35,378 bases of DNA. Origin: Chromatiales bacterium (GTDB lineage: Bacteria; Pseudomonadota; Gammaproteobacteria; JAGRCI01). Positions 8,038 to 15,237 of the stretch are shown here, piece after piece. The position numbers were made by a program, and so were the translations under genes. How positions within the stretch are numbered: position 1 is the first letter of the stretch; each line of letters starts with the position of its first letter. The notes beneath the pieces are model-generated. The model did not search any database, was not told the origin of the DNA, and saw only the letters and a list, made by a program, of their open reading frames with translations. The stretch is taken from contig JAGRGI010000101.1 of the NCBI GenBank assembly GCA_020445565.1, positions 1 to 35,378 on the forward strand, read 5' to 3'.

Positions 8038-9521
8038 GTCCGGCCGAGGTACGCCCCAGTAACTACCGGGTTCCGCTGCGACGTTTGTTTTGGCTGCCAT
8101 TGGGCTTGTCGTCGGCGCTGATCGTGCTGGTTCTGGGGACCTTGGTGGGTGTGTCCTGGCGCAGTCTGGAACGTCTGCAACCGATACAGGCGCACTTGGC
8201 GCATATCGGTCGATTGCAAGATGTCGGTTTACGCCTTGAACAGACTCTGCTGGGTGGCTTGCGGGGAACGCGCATCGATCCTCTGAATCTTGGCCAGCTT
8301 CGGCGTGCAATTGAGGAGATCGTCGATTTGGAAGGGGCCATGCACCCGGACACGGACAACCGGCTCAAGAATATCGCCGATAGCCTTGCACGACCCACTC
8401 CAGAACCGGTGAACACCCTGTTCCTGGCCCTGTCGGAGTTACGCGAGGTGCTGGCCGGAGAGCGTGAGAGGCATGATGAATTGCTTGCCGGCGTTGCCCG
8501 CGACAGTGCTACGGAGTTGCGGCTCTCGATCGCCCTGCTGATAGTGCTGCCCCTGGCCGGGCTGGCCCTTTCGGCACTGTTTCGACATTACATAAAGCAT
8601 CCCCTGGACGATCTTGGCGACTTGTTGATGCGGCTGGCGGTGCGGGACTACGAATGCGTGCCGGATACCGTGCTGGACGGCACCGCCAAACTCGCCCAGC
8701 CGGTGTTTCGCAGTTACAACGATCTGGTCACCCGCCTGCAAGAGCTGGAGGAGGAACACCTCAACCGGGAACGCGCCCTGGAGCGTGAGGTCCGCCAGGC
8801 CACGGAGGCACTGCTGGCCCAGAGCCGGGAACTGGCGCGTGCGGAGCGTCTGGCGGCCGTAGGTGCGGTATCCGCCGGGCTCGCTCATGAATTACGCAAT
8901 CCTTTGGCCGGTGTGCAGATGGCCTGCACCAAACTGCACCGTGTGCTGGGTGAAAGCGATCAGTCGAATCGAATCACCATGGTGATCTCGGAACTCAAGC
9001 GTATCAACGGGTTGCTGAACGAACAGGTCGATGCTGCCCGTCACGCCCCAGAGCCCCTGTTGCCGACGCCGTTGGGCACACTGGTGGACGAGCTGCTGGC
9101 GCTGCTGCGTTACCAAACGCCTGAGCACATCGGGCTCAAGGCTCAGGTGCAGCCCGGTTTGGTCTGCGTGCTGCCGGCGGCCGGCCTGCGCCAGGCACTG
9201 CTCAATCTGTTGCTGAACGCGGTTCAGGTATTGGGCGACAAGGGCAATGTGAGCGTGGATGCTCGCGCCGAAGGCGGTCGTTTGATCATAGATGTGCTCG
9301 ACGACGGTCCTGGTTTTCCGCAGGAAATGTTGCAGACCGGTGTGCGCCCGTTCGCCACCAGCCGCGCCGGTGGAACCGGCCTTGGGCTGGCCATGGTGCG
9401 TCGTTTCGTGCGTGACCACGATGGCGATCTGAACCTGGCCAACCGCGACGGTGGTGGTGCCCAAGTCAGTATTTTTCTGCCCTGCGGGTTGGGGATGAAC
9501 GGAGAGAAAGACAATGGCTGA
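8034..9521 (+). CDS. Membrane sensor histidine kinase (NtrB-like output)
   Basis: Sensor kinase of 495 residues with a GTG start, AGGAGA upstream, and a four-base overlap with the preceding gene. Transmembrane helix 1 lies at about 19-41. A periplasmic helical sensor of about 120 residues follows, then transmembrane helix 2 at about 164-184. Next come a HAMP-like linker and coiled coil to about 270, and the HisKA dimerisation domain with the phospho-acceptor His285 in AHELRNP. The ATPase domain shows the N box (LLNLLLNAVQ), G1 box (DVLDDGPGFP) and G2 box (GGTGLGLAMV). It is coupled to the next gene by an eight-base overlap and presumably phosphorylates that NtrC-type regulator. The signal sensed is unknown, and the exported protein upstream is a candidate input component. 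Confidence 0.93.
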   Translation: MSPAEVRPSNYRVPLRRLFWLPLGLSSALIVLVLGTLVGVSWRSLERLQPIQAHLAHIGRLQDVGLRLEQTLLGGLRGTRIDPLNLGQLRRAIEEIVDLEGAMHPDTDNRLKNIADSLARPTPEPVNTLFLALSELREVLAGERERHDELLAGVARDSATELRLSIALLIVLPLAGLALSALFRHYIKHPLDDLGDLLMRLAVRDYECVPDTVLDGTAKLAQPVFRSYNDLVTRLQELEEEHLNRERALEREVRQATEALLAQSRELARAERLAAVGAVSAGLAHELRNPLAGVQMACTKLHRVLGESDQSNRITMVISELKRINGLLNEQVDAARHAPEPLLPTPLGTLVDELLALLRYQTPEHIGLKAQVQPGLVCVLPAAGLRQALLNLLLNAVQVLGDKGNVSVDARAEGGRLIIDVLDDGPGFPQEMLQTGVRPFATSRAGGTGLGLAMVRRFVRDHDGDLNLANRDGGGAQVSIFLPCGLGMNGEKDNG

Positions 9522-10917
9522 TACCCTGCTGGTAATCGAAGACGAGGCCCTGCTGGGAGAAGAGCTGCGTGAGGAATTCTCATCCATAGGTTGGGACGCA
9601 GTGTTGGTCGCCAATCTGACAGAGGCCAGGCAGTTGTTGCTGGAACGCAATTTGGAGCCGCTGGTGGTGGTCTCGGACATGAACCTGCCCGATGGCAACG
9701 GTCTTGACCTGCTGGAGAAGGTTCGTTCCAAAGGCGGCAGCGGTGAGTGGATTTTTCTTACCGCCTATGGGGGTGTGCCCGAGTCGGTGCGCGCCCTCAA
9801 GCTCGGTGCCTTCGACTTTTTGGAGAAGCCCTGCGATCAGGAGCGCTTGCAGATGGTGGTGTCCGGGGCGGCACGCAGCGCCCGTGCGCAGCGCCGATTG
9901 CAGGAGGAGGGCAGGGCGCGGGGCAGCCGCTACTCGCCAGCGGCCTTCATTGGCCGCAGTCCGGCGGCAGGAGAGGTGCGCGACATGCTCGACCGTCTCT
10001 CGCGTATTCCTTTTTCGGCCTTGTTGATTATCGGCGAGACCGGTACCGGAAAAGGATTGGCTGCTCGAATTCTGCATCACAGCGGTCCGCGCAAGGCCGG
10101 TCCCATGGTGGAGGTGAATTGTGCCGCCCTGCCGCGGGAGTTGATGGAGGCGGAACTGTTCGGGCATGAAGCAGGGGCATTCACCGGTGCCAAAGGGCGT
10201 CGCCGAGGCCTGATCGAGCAGGCCAATGGTGGCACCTTATTTCTGGACGAGTTGGGCGAGCTGGAGCTGGACTTGCAGGCCAAGCTACTCAAGGCGATCG
10301 AAGACCGGCGGGTACGGCGTGTGGGCGGAGATCGCGAGTTGGAAGTGGACGTGCAGATCATCGCCGCCACCAATCAGAAGTTGGAGCAGAGGGTCGAGGA
10401 AGGGCGGTTTCGTGCCGACCTCTACCACCGTCTGGCTGTCTTTCGGCTGCCGGTGCCACCGCTGCGTGGTCGCAAGCAGGACATCGAAGATCTGCTGCCG
10501 GTGTTCATCTCGGAATTCAATCACCTGTCCGGCCAGCGTGTGGAGACCGTGCCCGCCACCGTATGGCAACGACTGGGGAGCTACCATTGGCCCGGAAACG
10601 TCCGCGAGCTGCGCAATCTGGTGGAGCGGTGTGTGCTGTTGGCGGATGGCCCTCAATTCCCGGAACGCTGGCTCAATCTGGGTGACGCGAAGGCGTCGGG
10701 CGTTTCCAGCAGCGAGGTTATCAACAATCCCCAGGGCGACCGGATCTGCCTGCCCCTGGACGGCAGTCTGACCCTGGAGGCCATGGAGCGCAGCATCCTC
10801 ACAGAGGCCCTGGCCCGTAACGATGACAACGTCAGCCTCACGGCGCGGGTGCTCGGCACCAGCCGCGAAAAACTTCGCTACCGGGTGCAAAAATATGGTC
10901 TGAAGGCCAATGATTGA
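9514..10917 (+). CDS. NtrC-family sigma54-dependent response regulator
   Basis: Response regulator of 467 residues that activates sigma54 promoters when phosphorylated. The receiver domain (about 4-115) carries the acidic pair ED (9-11), the phospho-acceptor Asp55 in VVSDMNLPDG and Lys105 in LEKP. The AAA+ domain has Walker A GETGTGKG (174-181), the sigma54-contact loop GAFTGA intact at 221-226, Walker B TLFLDEL (241-247), and the R-finger/sensor regions including LYHRLAVFRLPVPPLR. The Fis-type helix-turn-helix is at the C-terminus (SLTARVLGTSREKLRYRVQKYGL region). The gene overlaps the kinase by eight bases. The repeat array and sigma54-like sites upstream of the operon (6934-7148) make autoregulation and control of the divergent Maf-like gene a testable prediction. 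Confidence 0.95.
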   Translation: MADTLLVIEDEALLGEELREEFSSIGWDAVLVANLTEARQLLLERNLEPLVVVSDMNLPDGNGLDLLEKVRSKGGSGEWIFLTAYGGVPESVRALKLGAFDFLEKPCDQERLQMVVSGAARSARAQRRLQEEGRARGSRYSPAAFIGRSPAAGEVRDMLDRLSRIPFSALLIIGETGTGKGLAARILHHSGPRKAGPMVEVNCAALPRELMEAELFGHEAGAFTGAKGRRRGLIEQANGGTLFLDELGELELDLQAKLLKAIEDRRVRRVGGDRELEVDVQIIAATNQKLEQRVEEGRFRADLYHRLAVFRLPVPPLRGRKQDIEDLLPVFISEFNHLSGQRVETVPATVWQRLGSYHWPGNVRELRNLVERCVLLADGPQFPERWLNLGDAKASGVSSSEVINNPQGDRICLPLDGSLTLEAMERSILTEALARNDDNVSLTARVLGTSREKLRYRVQKYGLKAND

Positions 10918-10949
10918 GTGCCGTATTCCGACAAGAGGGGGGAAATGAA

Positions 10950-11243
10950 ATGTCTGCCGAACTACCCGAAAAACCTTATGCCGGCCGCGCGCAGCAACTG
11001 ATTCTGCGCGATGCCCTGGCCATCGACCGAACCCGCCTGGCCAACGAACGAACCCTGCTGGCCTGGTTGCGTACCGCACTGATGGCCCTGGTGTCGGGGA
11101 TAACCCTGCTCAAGCTGTTCGAGGGCCAAATCGTGATGGAGGTCTTGGGCTCTTTGCTGATTCCCTTGGCCCTGCTTACGGCTGTCATGGGCGGGCGCCG
11201 CTATCTGCGTACCCGCGAGCACATTGAGGCGGATGCGCAGTAG
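10950..11243 (+). CDS. DUF202 (YidH-like) small inner-membrane protein
   Basis: A 97-residue membrane protein of the DUF202/YidH family, function unknown. The conserved signature DRTRLANERTLLAWLRTAL occupies about 26-44, followed by two hydrophobic helices (LMALVSGITLLKLF and VLGSLLIPLALLTAVMG). ATG at 10950 has the strong SD GAGGGGGGA a few bases upstream. An in-frame TTG at 10914 would overlap the regulator stop but lacks an SD. It follows the NtrC-type regulator by 32 bases and is probably cotranscribed, so it may be a target or accessory of the system. Confidence 0.85.
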   Translation: MSAELPEKPYAGRAQQLILRDALAIDRTRLANERTLLAWLRTALMALVSGITLLKLFEGQIVMEVLGSLLIPLALLTAVMGGRRYLRTREHIEADAQ

Positions 11244-11469
11244 CGTTGCCACCAACGGGAACCAACGGTTGAATTGCCCCGGTTCAAATACGCCGAGCGC
11301 GTGGCGTTGGGTGTGCCGAATGGCGGCGTGATGATCCGCGAAGTGCAGGGTACCGGTCCTGGTGCTGCGCGGCCATCAGCAGTATCTGGCCCTCGCTTTG
11401 CAGGAAACCTGAGACCGATTTGCAGAGGCCCGCCATGGGCCTCGTAAACGCTTGAAGAGGAAAGGCACA

Positions 11470-12486
11470 ATGCACATGGGAATGATCGGACTGGGCCGCA
11501 TGGGAGCCAACATGGTGCGTCGTCTGCTGGCCAAGGGACACGGGATCGTAGTGAACGACCGTTCGTCCCAGGCGATGGAAGCCATGGCTGATGCCGGTGC
11601 GCTTGTCGCGGCCGACCTCGACGCACTGGCGGCGGCTCTGGAACCACCGCGGGTAATCTGGTTGATGGTGCCGGCCGCCGTGGTAGAGGGACTAGCCGAA
11701 CAACTGTCCTCCCGGTTATCGCCGGGGGACGTGTTGATCGATGGTGGCAATAGCCACTACAAAGACGATATAGCCCGCGCCAAACGGTTTGGTCGCAACG
11801 GCATCCACTATCTGGACGTGGGTACCAGCGGTGGTGTTTGGGGACTGGAACGGGGTTACTGCCTGATGATCGGCGGCGACGCAATCGCTGTCGAACGCGC
11901 TTCGCCGATTTTTCAGGCTCTGGCGCCGGGATTTACGGAGCCGCGCACCGGCGGCCGGCAGGGGGAGCCCGCACCGGCGGAGCAGGGGTGGCTGCATTGC
12001 GGGCCATCGGGTGCCGGGCATTTCGTCAAGATGGTGCACAACGGCATAGAGTACGGCCTCATGGCCGCTTATGCAGAGGGGCTCAATCTGCTGCGCCATG
12101 CGGACGTGGGTAACAGCACGGTCGGTGTTGATGCCGAGACCGCCCCGATGGCGGACCCTGGCGCCTTTCGCTATGACATCGACGTGGCGGAGGTGGCCGA
12201 GGTCTGGCGCAGGGGGAGCGTTATCGGTTCCTGGCTGCTGGACCTGACGGCGGACGCCTTGCAATCCGACCCTGATCTTTCCCGCTTTCAGGGACGGGTC
12301 TCCGATTCCGGCGAGGGCCGCTGGACCGCCATTGCGGCCGTGGAATCGGGAACGCCGGTGCCGGTACTGGCTACCGCCCTGTTCGGGCGTTTCAGCTCCC
12401 GCGGAGAGGATGATTTCGCCGACCGGGTACTCTCGGGAATGCGTGCTGGTTTCGGAGGGCATGGGGAAAAAAGCTCAGACCGCTAG
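11470..12486 (+). CDS. gnd: 6-phosphogluconate dehydrogenase, decarboxylating (short GndA/YqeC-type)
   Basis: Cytoplasmic enzyme oxidising 6-phosphogluconate to ribulose-5-phosphate and CO2 (oxidative pentose phosphate pathway). At 338 residues it belongs to the short bacterial form, not the 470-residue type. Seen: the Rossmann loop GLGRMG at the N-terminus, VNDRSS after beta-2, the substrate motif DGGNSHYKD near 93-101, GTSGGVWG, and the catalytic GAGHFVKMVHNGIEYG segment. The ATG at 11470 follows GAGGAAAGG. A TTG six codons earlier (11452) is in frame but overlaps that SD. The 226 bases before it lack a supported gene. The enzyme could alternatively use a related aldonate phosphate. Confidence 0.9.
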   Translation: MHMGMIGLGRMGANMVRRLLAKGHGIVVNDRSSQAMEAMADAGALVAADLDALAAALEPPRVIWLMVPAAVVEGLAEQLSSRLSPGDVLIDGGNSHYKDDIARAKRFGRNGIHYLDVGTSGGVWGLERGYCLMIGGDAIAVERASPIFQALAPGFTEPRTGGRQGEPAPAEQGWLHCGPSGAGHFVKMVHNGIEYGLMAAYAEGLNLLRHADVGNSTVGVDAETAPMADPGAFRYDIDVAEVAEVWRRGSVIGSWLLDLTADALQSDPDLSRFQGRVSDSGEGRWTAIAAVESGTPVPVLATALFGRFSSRGEDDFADRVLSGMRAGFGGHGEKSSDR

Positions 12487-12518
12487 AATGACCGAAGTGG
12501 GGTCGGAATATATCTCCC

Positions 12519-12534
12519 GTAACTGTGCAGTTAC
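12519..12534. other. Inverted repeat between convergent gnd and receiver gene
   Basis: GTAACTG-TG-CAGTTAC is a perfect 7-bp inverted repeat. It lies in the 157-base gap where the plus-strand gnd and the minus-strand receiver gene converge. As RNA it would give a weak 6-bp stem with a four-base loop and no U-run, so terminator activity is doubtful. Nothing else is seen in the gap. Confidence 0.3.
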
Positions 12535-12643
12535 CGCCGAGGTGGGCGAAGGGTCGGGGTCATGCCCGATGTGCTGAGTAGTAAGTATTTCCCGTCCTTA
12601 GGATTGCAATCAGGTGTATGGATGAGCGTTATCGGGGTGCCGG

Positions 12644-13036
12644 TTATAACCAGCGTCGGATGATCTGGCGCAAATCGTCCATGGAGAACGGTTTGGCGAT
12701 CAGATCGTTGAGGCCGGCCGCCAGAGCCGAATCCCGGTCTTTCGGTGTGCTGTCCCCACTCAGTCCGACCACCGGCAAGGTGGCCAGTCCACGCAGCTGC
12801 TCCTGCTGGCGCCAGCGGCGTGTTGCCGCCCAGCCGTCGATGCCCGGCAGGCGACGATCCATCAACACCAGATCGACCTTTTCCCGGTCCAGCATTTTCA
12901 GGGCTGCTTCACCGTCTGTGGCTACAACCGCGCTATGACCCAGAGCCTCAAGCATTTCCTGGCAGAGGATCTGGTTGAGCGGGTCATCCTCAACCACGAG
13001 TATTCGAAGTCGATCCTCGATTGCGTTTGCTTGCAT
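12644..13036 (-). CDS. Stand-alone receiver-domain response regulator
   Basis: A 130-residue CheY-like protein consisting of a receiver domain only. Acidic pocket EDD at 16-18, phospho-acceptor Asp60 in VLMDRRLPGIDG, a Ser/Thr in GLSGD, and the conserved Lys in LIAKPFS are all present. The wording (DPLNQILCQEMLEALGH and the MDRRLPGIDGWAATRRWR helix) is most like receivers found at the end of hybrid sensor kinases, so it may have derived from one or serve a phosphorelay. No kinase is adjacent. It is transcribed divergently from mtnB. Confidence 0.9.
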   Translation of the reverse strand: MQANAIEDRLRILVVEDDPLNQILCQEMLEALGHSAVVATDGEAALKMLDREKVDLVLMDRRLPGIDGWAATRRWRQQEQLRGLATLPVVGLSGDSTPKDRDSALAAGLNDLIAKPFSMDDLRQIIRRWL

Positions 13037-13154
13037 AGTGGCTTGCTCTCATTGTTCCCATTTTGGATTGCCGTTGTTTTCGGTTTCCCCAGATTCACGA
13101 TGCCGAAGAACTACCTGATTGTTTTTGTGGCATTGATTGTTGCAGTATAGCTCT

Positions 13155-13187
13155 AAAGAACGCATGCGCGATAAAAAGAGCGCATGC
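13155..13187. repeat. Paired AAAGANCGCATGC repeats upstream of mtnB
   Basis: AAAGA-A-CGCATGC at 13155-13167 recurs as AAAGA-G-CGCATGC at 13175-13187, exactly 20 bases (two helical turns) apart. The same segment contains the perfect 8-bp inverted repeat GCATGCGC-N10-GCGCATGC (13162-13187). A TATAGC hexamer at 13146-13151 lies just upstream and could be a -10 element. The position, 74-106 bases before mtnB in a divergent intergenic region, suits an operator. Confidence 0.45.
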
Positions 13188-13260
13188 CTGTCGATCTGTG
13201 TCCAGCTTAAGTAAACTACCTGCGCCGAACCTATCCTAACGATGCTGCCGGGGCAATCAG

Positions 13261-13902
13261 ATGCATGAACTCACGCCGGGCCGACACCCGGAATGGTCTC
13301 GACGCGCAGATGAGATCGTCCGCGCGGGCCGGTTTTTGTTCGCACAGGGCTGGTCGCCGGCGACCAGCAGCAATTATTCCGCGCGCCTCGACGAGGAGCT
13401 GGTTGCCATTACCGTATCCGGGCGCCACAAGGGGCACCTTCAATTCAGCGACGTCATGACCGTCGACCTGCACGGCAATGTGCACAGCACCGGCCGGCCG
13501 TCGGCGGAAACCTTGCTGCATTGCGTTATCTACAGCCTGTTTCCCAACGTAGGGGCCGTGTTGCATACCCACTCGGTGAATGCCACGGTGCTGTCGCGCA
13601 TGCCGGAATTGGCTCAGGGTCTGGAGTTGAACGGCTACGAGCTTCAAAAAGCTTTCGAGGGGCACACCACGCACGAGGAGACAATCAACGTCCCGGTGTT
13701 CGAAAACTCACAAGACATTGCCGCTTTGGCGGAACAGAGCCGCAACTGGCTGATCGAAAACCCCCAGACCCCGGCCTATCTGATTCGCGGCCACGGGATG
13801 TACACCTGGGGGTCGAATATGGACGTAGCCCTTCGCCATGTAGAGGCTATGGAATTTCTGATGCAATGCGAGATGCAGCATCTTGCCCTGAACCGGAGAT
13901 GA
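13261..13902 (+). CDS. mtnB: Methylthioribulose-1-phosphate dehydratase
   Basis: Zinc-dependent class II aldolase-fold enzyme that dehydrates 5-methylthioribulose-1-phosphate in the methionine salvage pathway; 213 residues, the usual size. Seen: SGRHKGHL, the STGRPSAETLLHC motif, zinc ligands HTH (His102, His104) in AVLHTHSVN, and His178 in IRGHGMYTWG. The context mtnB-mtnD-mtnC makes the assignment firm. The gene is first of the operon, and mtnD starts four bases after its stop. mtnA, mtnN/mtnP and the transaminase are not in the window. Confidence 0.95.
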   Translation: MHELTPGRHPEWSRRADEIVRAGRFLFAQGWSPATSSNYSARLDEELVAITVSGRHKGHLQFSDVMTVDLHGNVHSTGRPSAETLLHCVIYSLFPNVGAVLHTHSVNATVLSRMPELAQGLELNGYELQKAFEGHTTHEETINVPVFENSQDIAALAEQSRNWLIENPQTPAYLIRGHGMYTWGSNMDVALRHVEAMEFLMQCEMQHLALNRR

Positions 13903-13906
13903 CGCC

Positions 13907-14461
13907 GTGAGCCGTTTGGCCATTTACAAGCAAAACAATCCCGACAGTCCTTCACGCGTTTTTGATCAAGGCGATACCATTGCCGAGGAGTTGGCCGCCA
14001 TTGGTGTTCGTTTCGAGCGCTGGGAAGCAGCCAGCGAGATTGCGCCCGGTGCAGATCAGCAGACCATTCTGAATGCCTATCGCGAGCAGGTAGATCACCT
14101 TAAACACGAAAACGGCTTCGCTACCGCCGATGTCATCAGCCTGACGGCCAATCATCCGGACAAAGACGCCCTGCGGCGAAAGTTTCTCTCCGAACACATC
14201 CATAGCGAAGACGAAGTGCGTTTTTTCGTACGTGGATCGGGGCTGTTTTATCTGCACGTGGGCGAAAGTGTTTACCAGGTCTTGTGTGAGAAAAACGATC
14301 TCATCAGTGTGCCTGCCAACACGCCGCATTGGTTCGACATGGGGCCTGCACCGGAATTTACCTGCATACGCCTGTTCACCAATCCCGAGGGCTGGGTGGC
14401 CACTTTCAGCGGCGATCCCATCGCCGACGGCTTTCCGCGCTTCGAGTCCCTGGCCGCCTGA
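13907..14461 (+). CDS. mtnD: Acireductone dioxygenase
   Basis: Cupin-fold metal dioxygenase that converts acireductone plus O2 to the 2-oxo acid precursor of methionine (Fe form) or to off-pathway products including CO (Ni form); 184 residues. Metal ligands are all visible: His97, His99 and Glu103 in EHIHSEDEVRFF, and His141 in NTPHWFDMG. It uses a GTG start preceded by GGAGAT that overlaps the end of mtnB. Its TGA shares one base with the ATG of mtnC, so translation is coupled. The sequence does not tell which metal is used. Confidence 0.96.
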   Translation: MSRLAIYKQNNPDSPSRVFDQGDTIAEELAAIGVRFERWEAASEIAPGADQQTILNAYREQVDHLKHENGFATADVISLTANHPDKDALRRKFLSEHIHSEDEVRFFVRGSGLFYLHVGESVYQVLCEKNDLISVPANTPHWFDMGPAPEFTCIRLFTNPEGWVATFSGDPIADGFPRFESLAA

Positions 14462-15162
14462 TGTCCATTCGAGCCCTTGTTACCGACATCGAAGGCACCA
14501 CCAGCTCCATCCGCTTCGTACACGATGTATTGTTTCCCTATGCGTCCAAGCATCTGCCCGCCTATGTCCGAGCGCATGAGGCCGATCCTGATGTGGCTGA
14601 GCAACTGCGGGCTGTGGCACGTGAAGCAGATCTGGACGGGGCCGATGCCGAGCGATGCCTGCCGGTATTGCTGGATTGGATCGCCAGCGACCGCAAGGCC
14701 ACGCCTCTGAAAGTGTTGCAGGGCATGGTCTGGGAGGCAGGCTACCGCAAGGGTGCCTTTCAAGGCCATGTCTATCCCGACGCCGTGCAAGGCCTGCGAC
14801 GCTGGAAGCAAAGAGGGATCGATCTCTATGTCTACTCGTCCGGCTCAGTCGCAGCACAGAAACTGCTTTTCGCCCACACGCCCGCCGGTGATCTCACCGC
14901 ACTGTTCTCAGGCTACTTCGACACCCGCATCGGCGCCAAAAGCGAGCCCGTTGCCTACCGGCGCATCGTGCAGGAAATCGGCTTGCCCGCCGAGCAGATA
15001 CTGTTCCTGTCCGACGTGGAAACGGAACTCAGCGCCGCCCGTAGCGCGGGTATGACCACGGCTTGGTCTGCCCGCGCCGACAACCCGCAAGAGTCACTGC
15101 CCGGCCCCCATGCGGCGCATCCGGTTATCCACAGTTTCGACGAGGTCGATCGGTTGTTTTAA
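14461..15162 (+). CDS. mtnC: Enolase-phosphatase E1 (2,3-diketo-5-methylthiopentyl-1-phosphate enolase/phosphatase)
   Basis: HAD-superfamily enzyme of 233 residues that enolises and then dephosphorylates the mtnB product to acireductone. HAD motif I is VTDIEGTTSSI with Asp9 and Glu11. Motif II is YSSGSVAAQ, followed by the lysine in GAKSEP. Motif III is LFLSDVETEL. The ATG at 14461 overlaps the last base of the mtnD stop. The frame is open upstream to 14329, but that part lies inside mtnD and has no family character. It is the last gene of the operon and converges on the next, minus-strand gene 75 bases away. Confidence 0.95.
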   Translation: MSIRALVTDIEGTTSSIRFVHDVLFPYASKHLPAYVRAHEADPDVAEQLRAVAREADLDGADAERCLPVLLDWIASDRKATPLKVLQGMVWEAGYRKGAFQGHVYPDAVQGLRRWKQRGIDLYVYSSGSVAAQKLLFAHTPAGDLTALFSGYFDTRIGAKSEPVAYRRIVQEIGLPAEQILFLSDVETELSAARSAGMTTAWSARADNPQESLPGPHAAHPVIHSFDEVDRLF

Positions 15163-15237
15163 TCGTAACCGTGTCGCGGTTCTGGCAGGGAATGCCGGAA
15201 TTTGCGCCAGAGGGCATCAAGCGGGATTAGATCGATA

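Noticed and set aside
12519-12534. Inverted repeat GTAACTG-TG-CAGTTAC as a bidirectional terminator
   Set aside because: The stem is AT-rich and short, and there is no T-run on either side. Kept only as a low-confidence inverted repeat.
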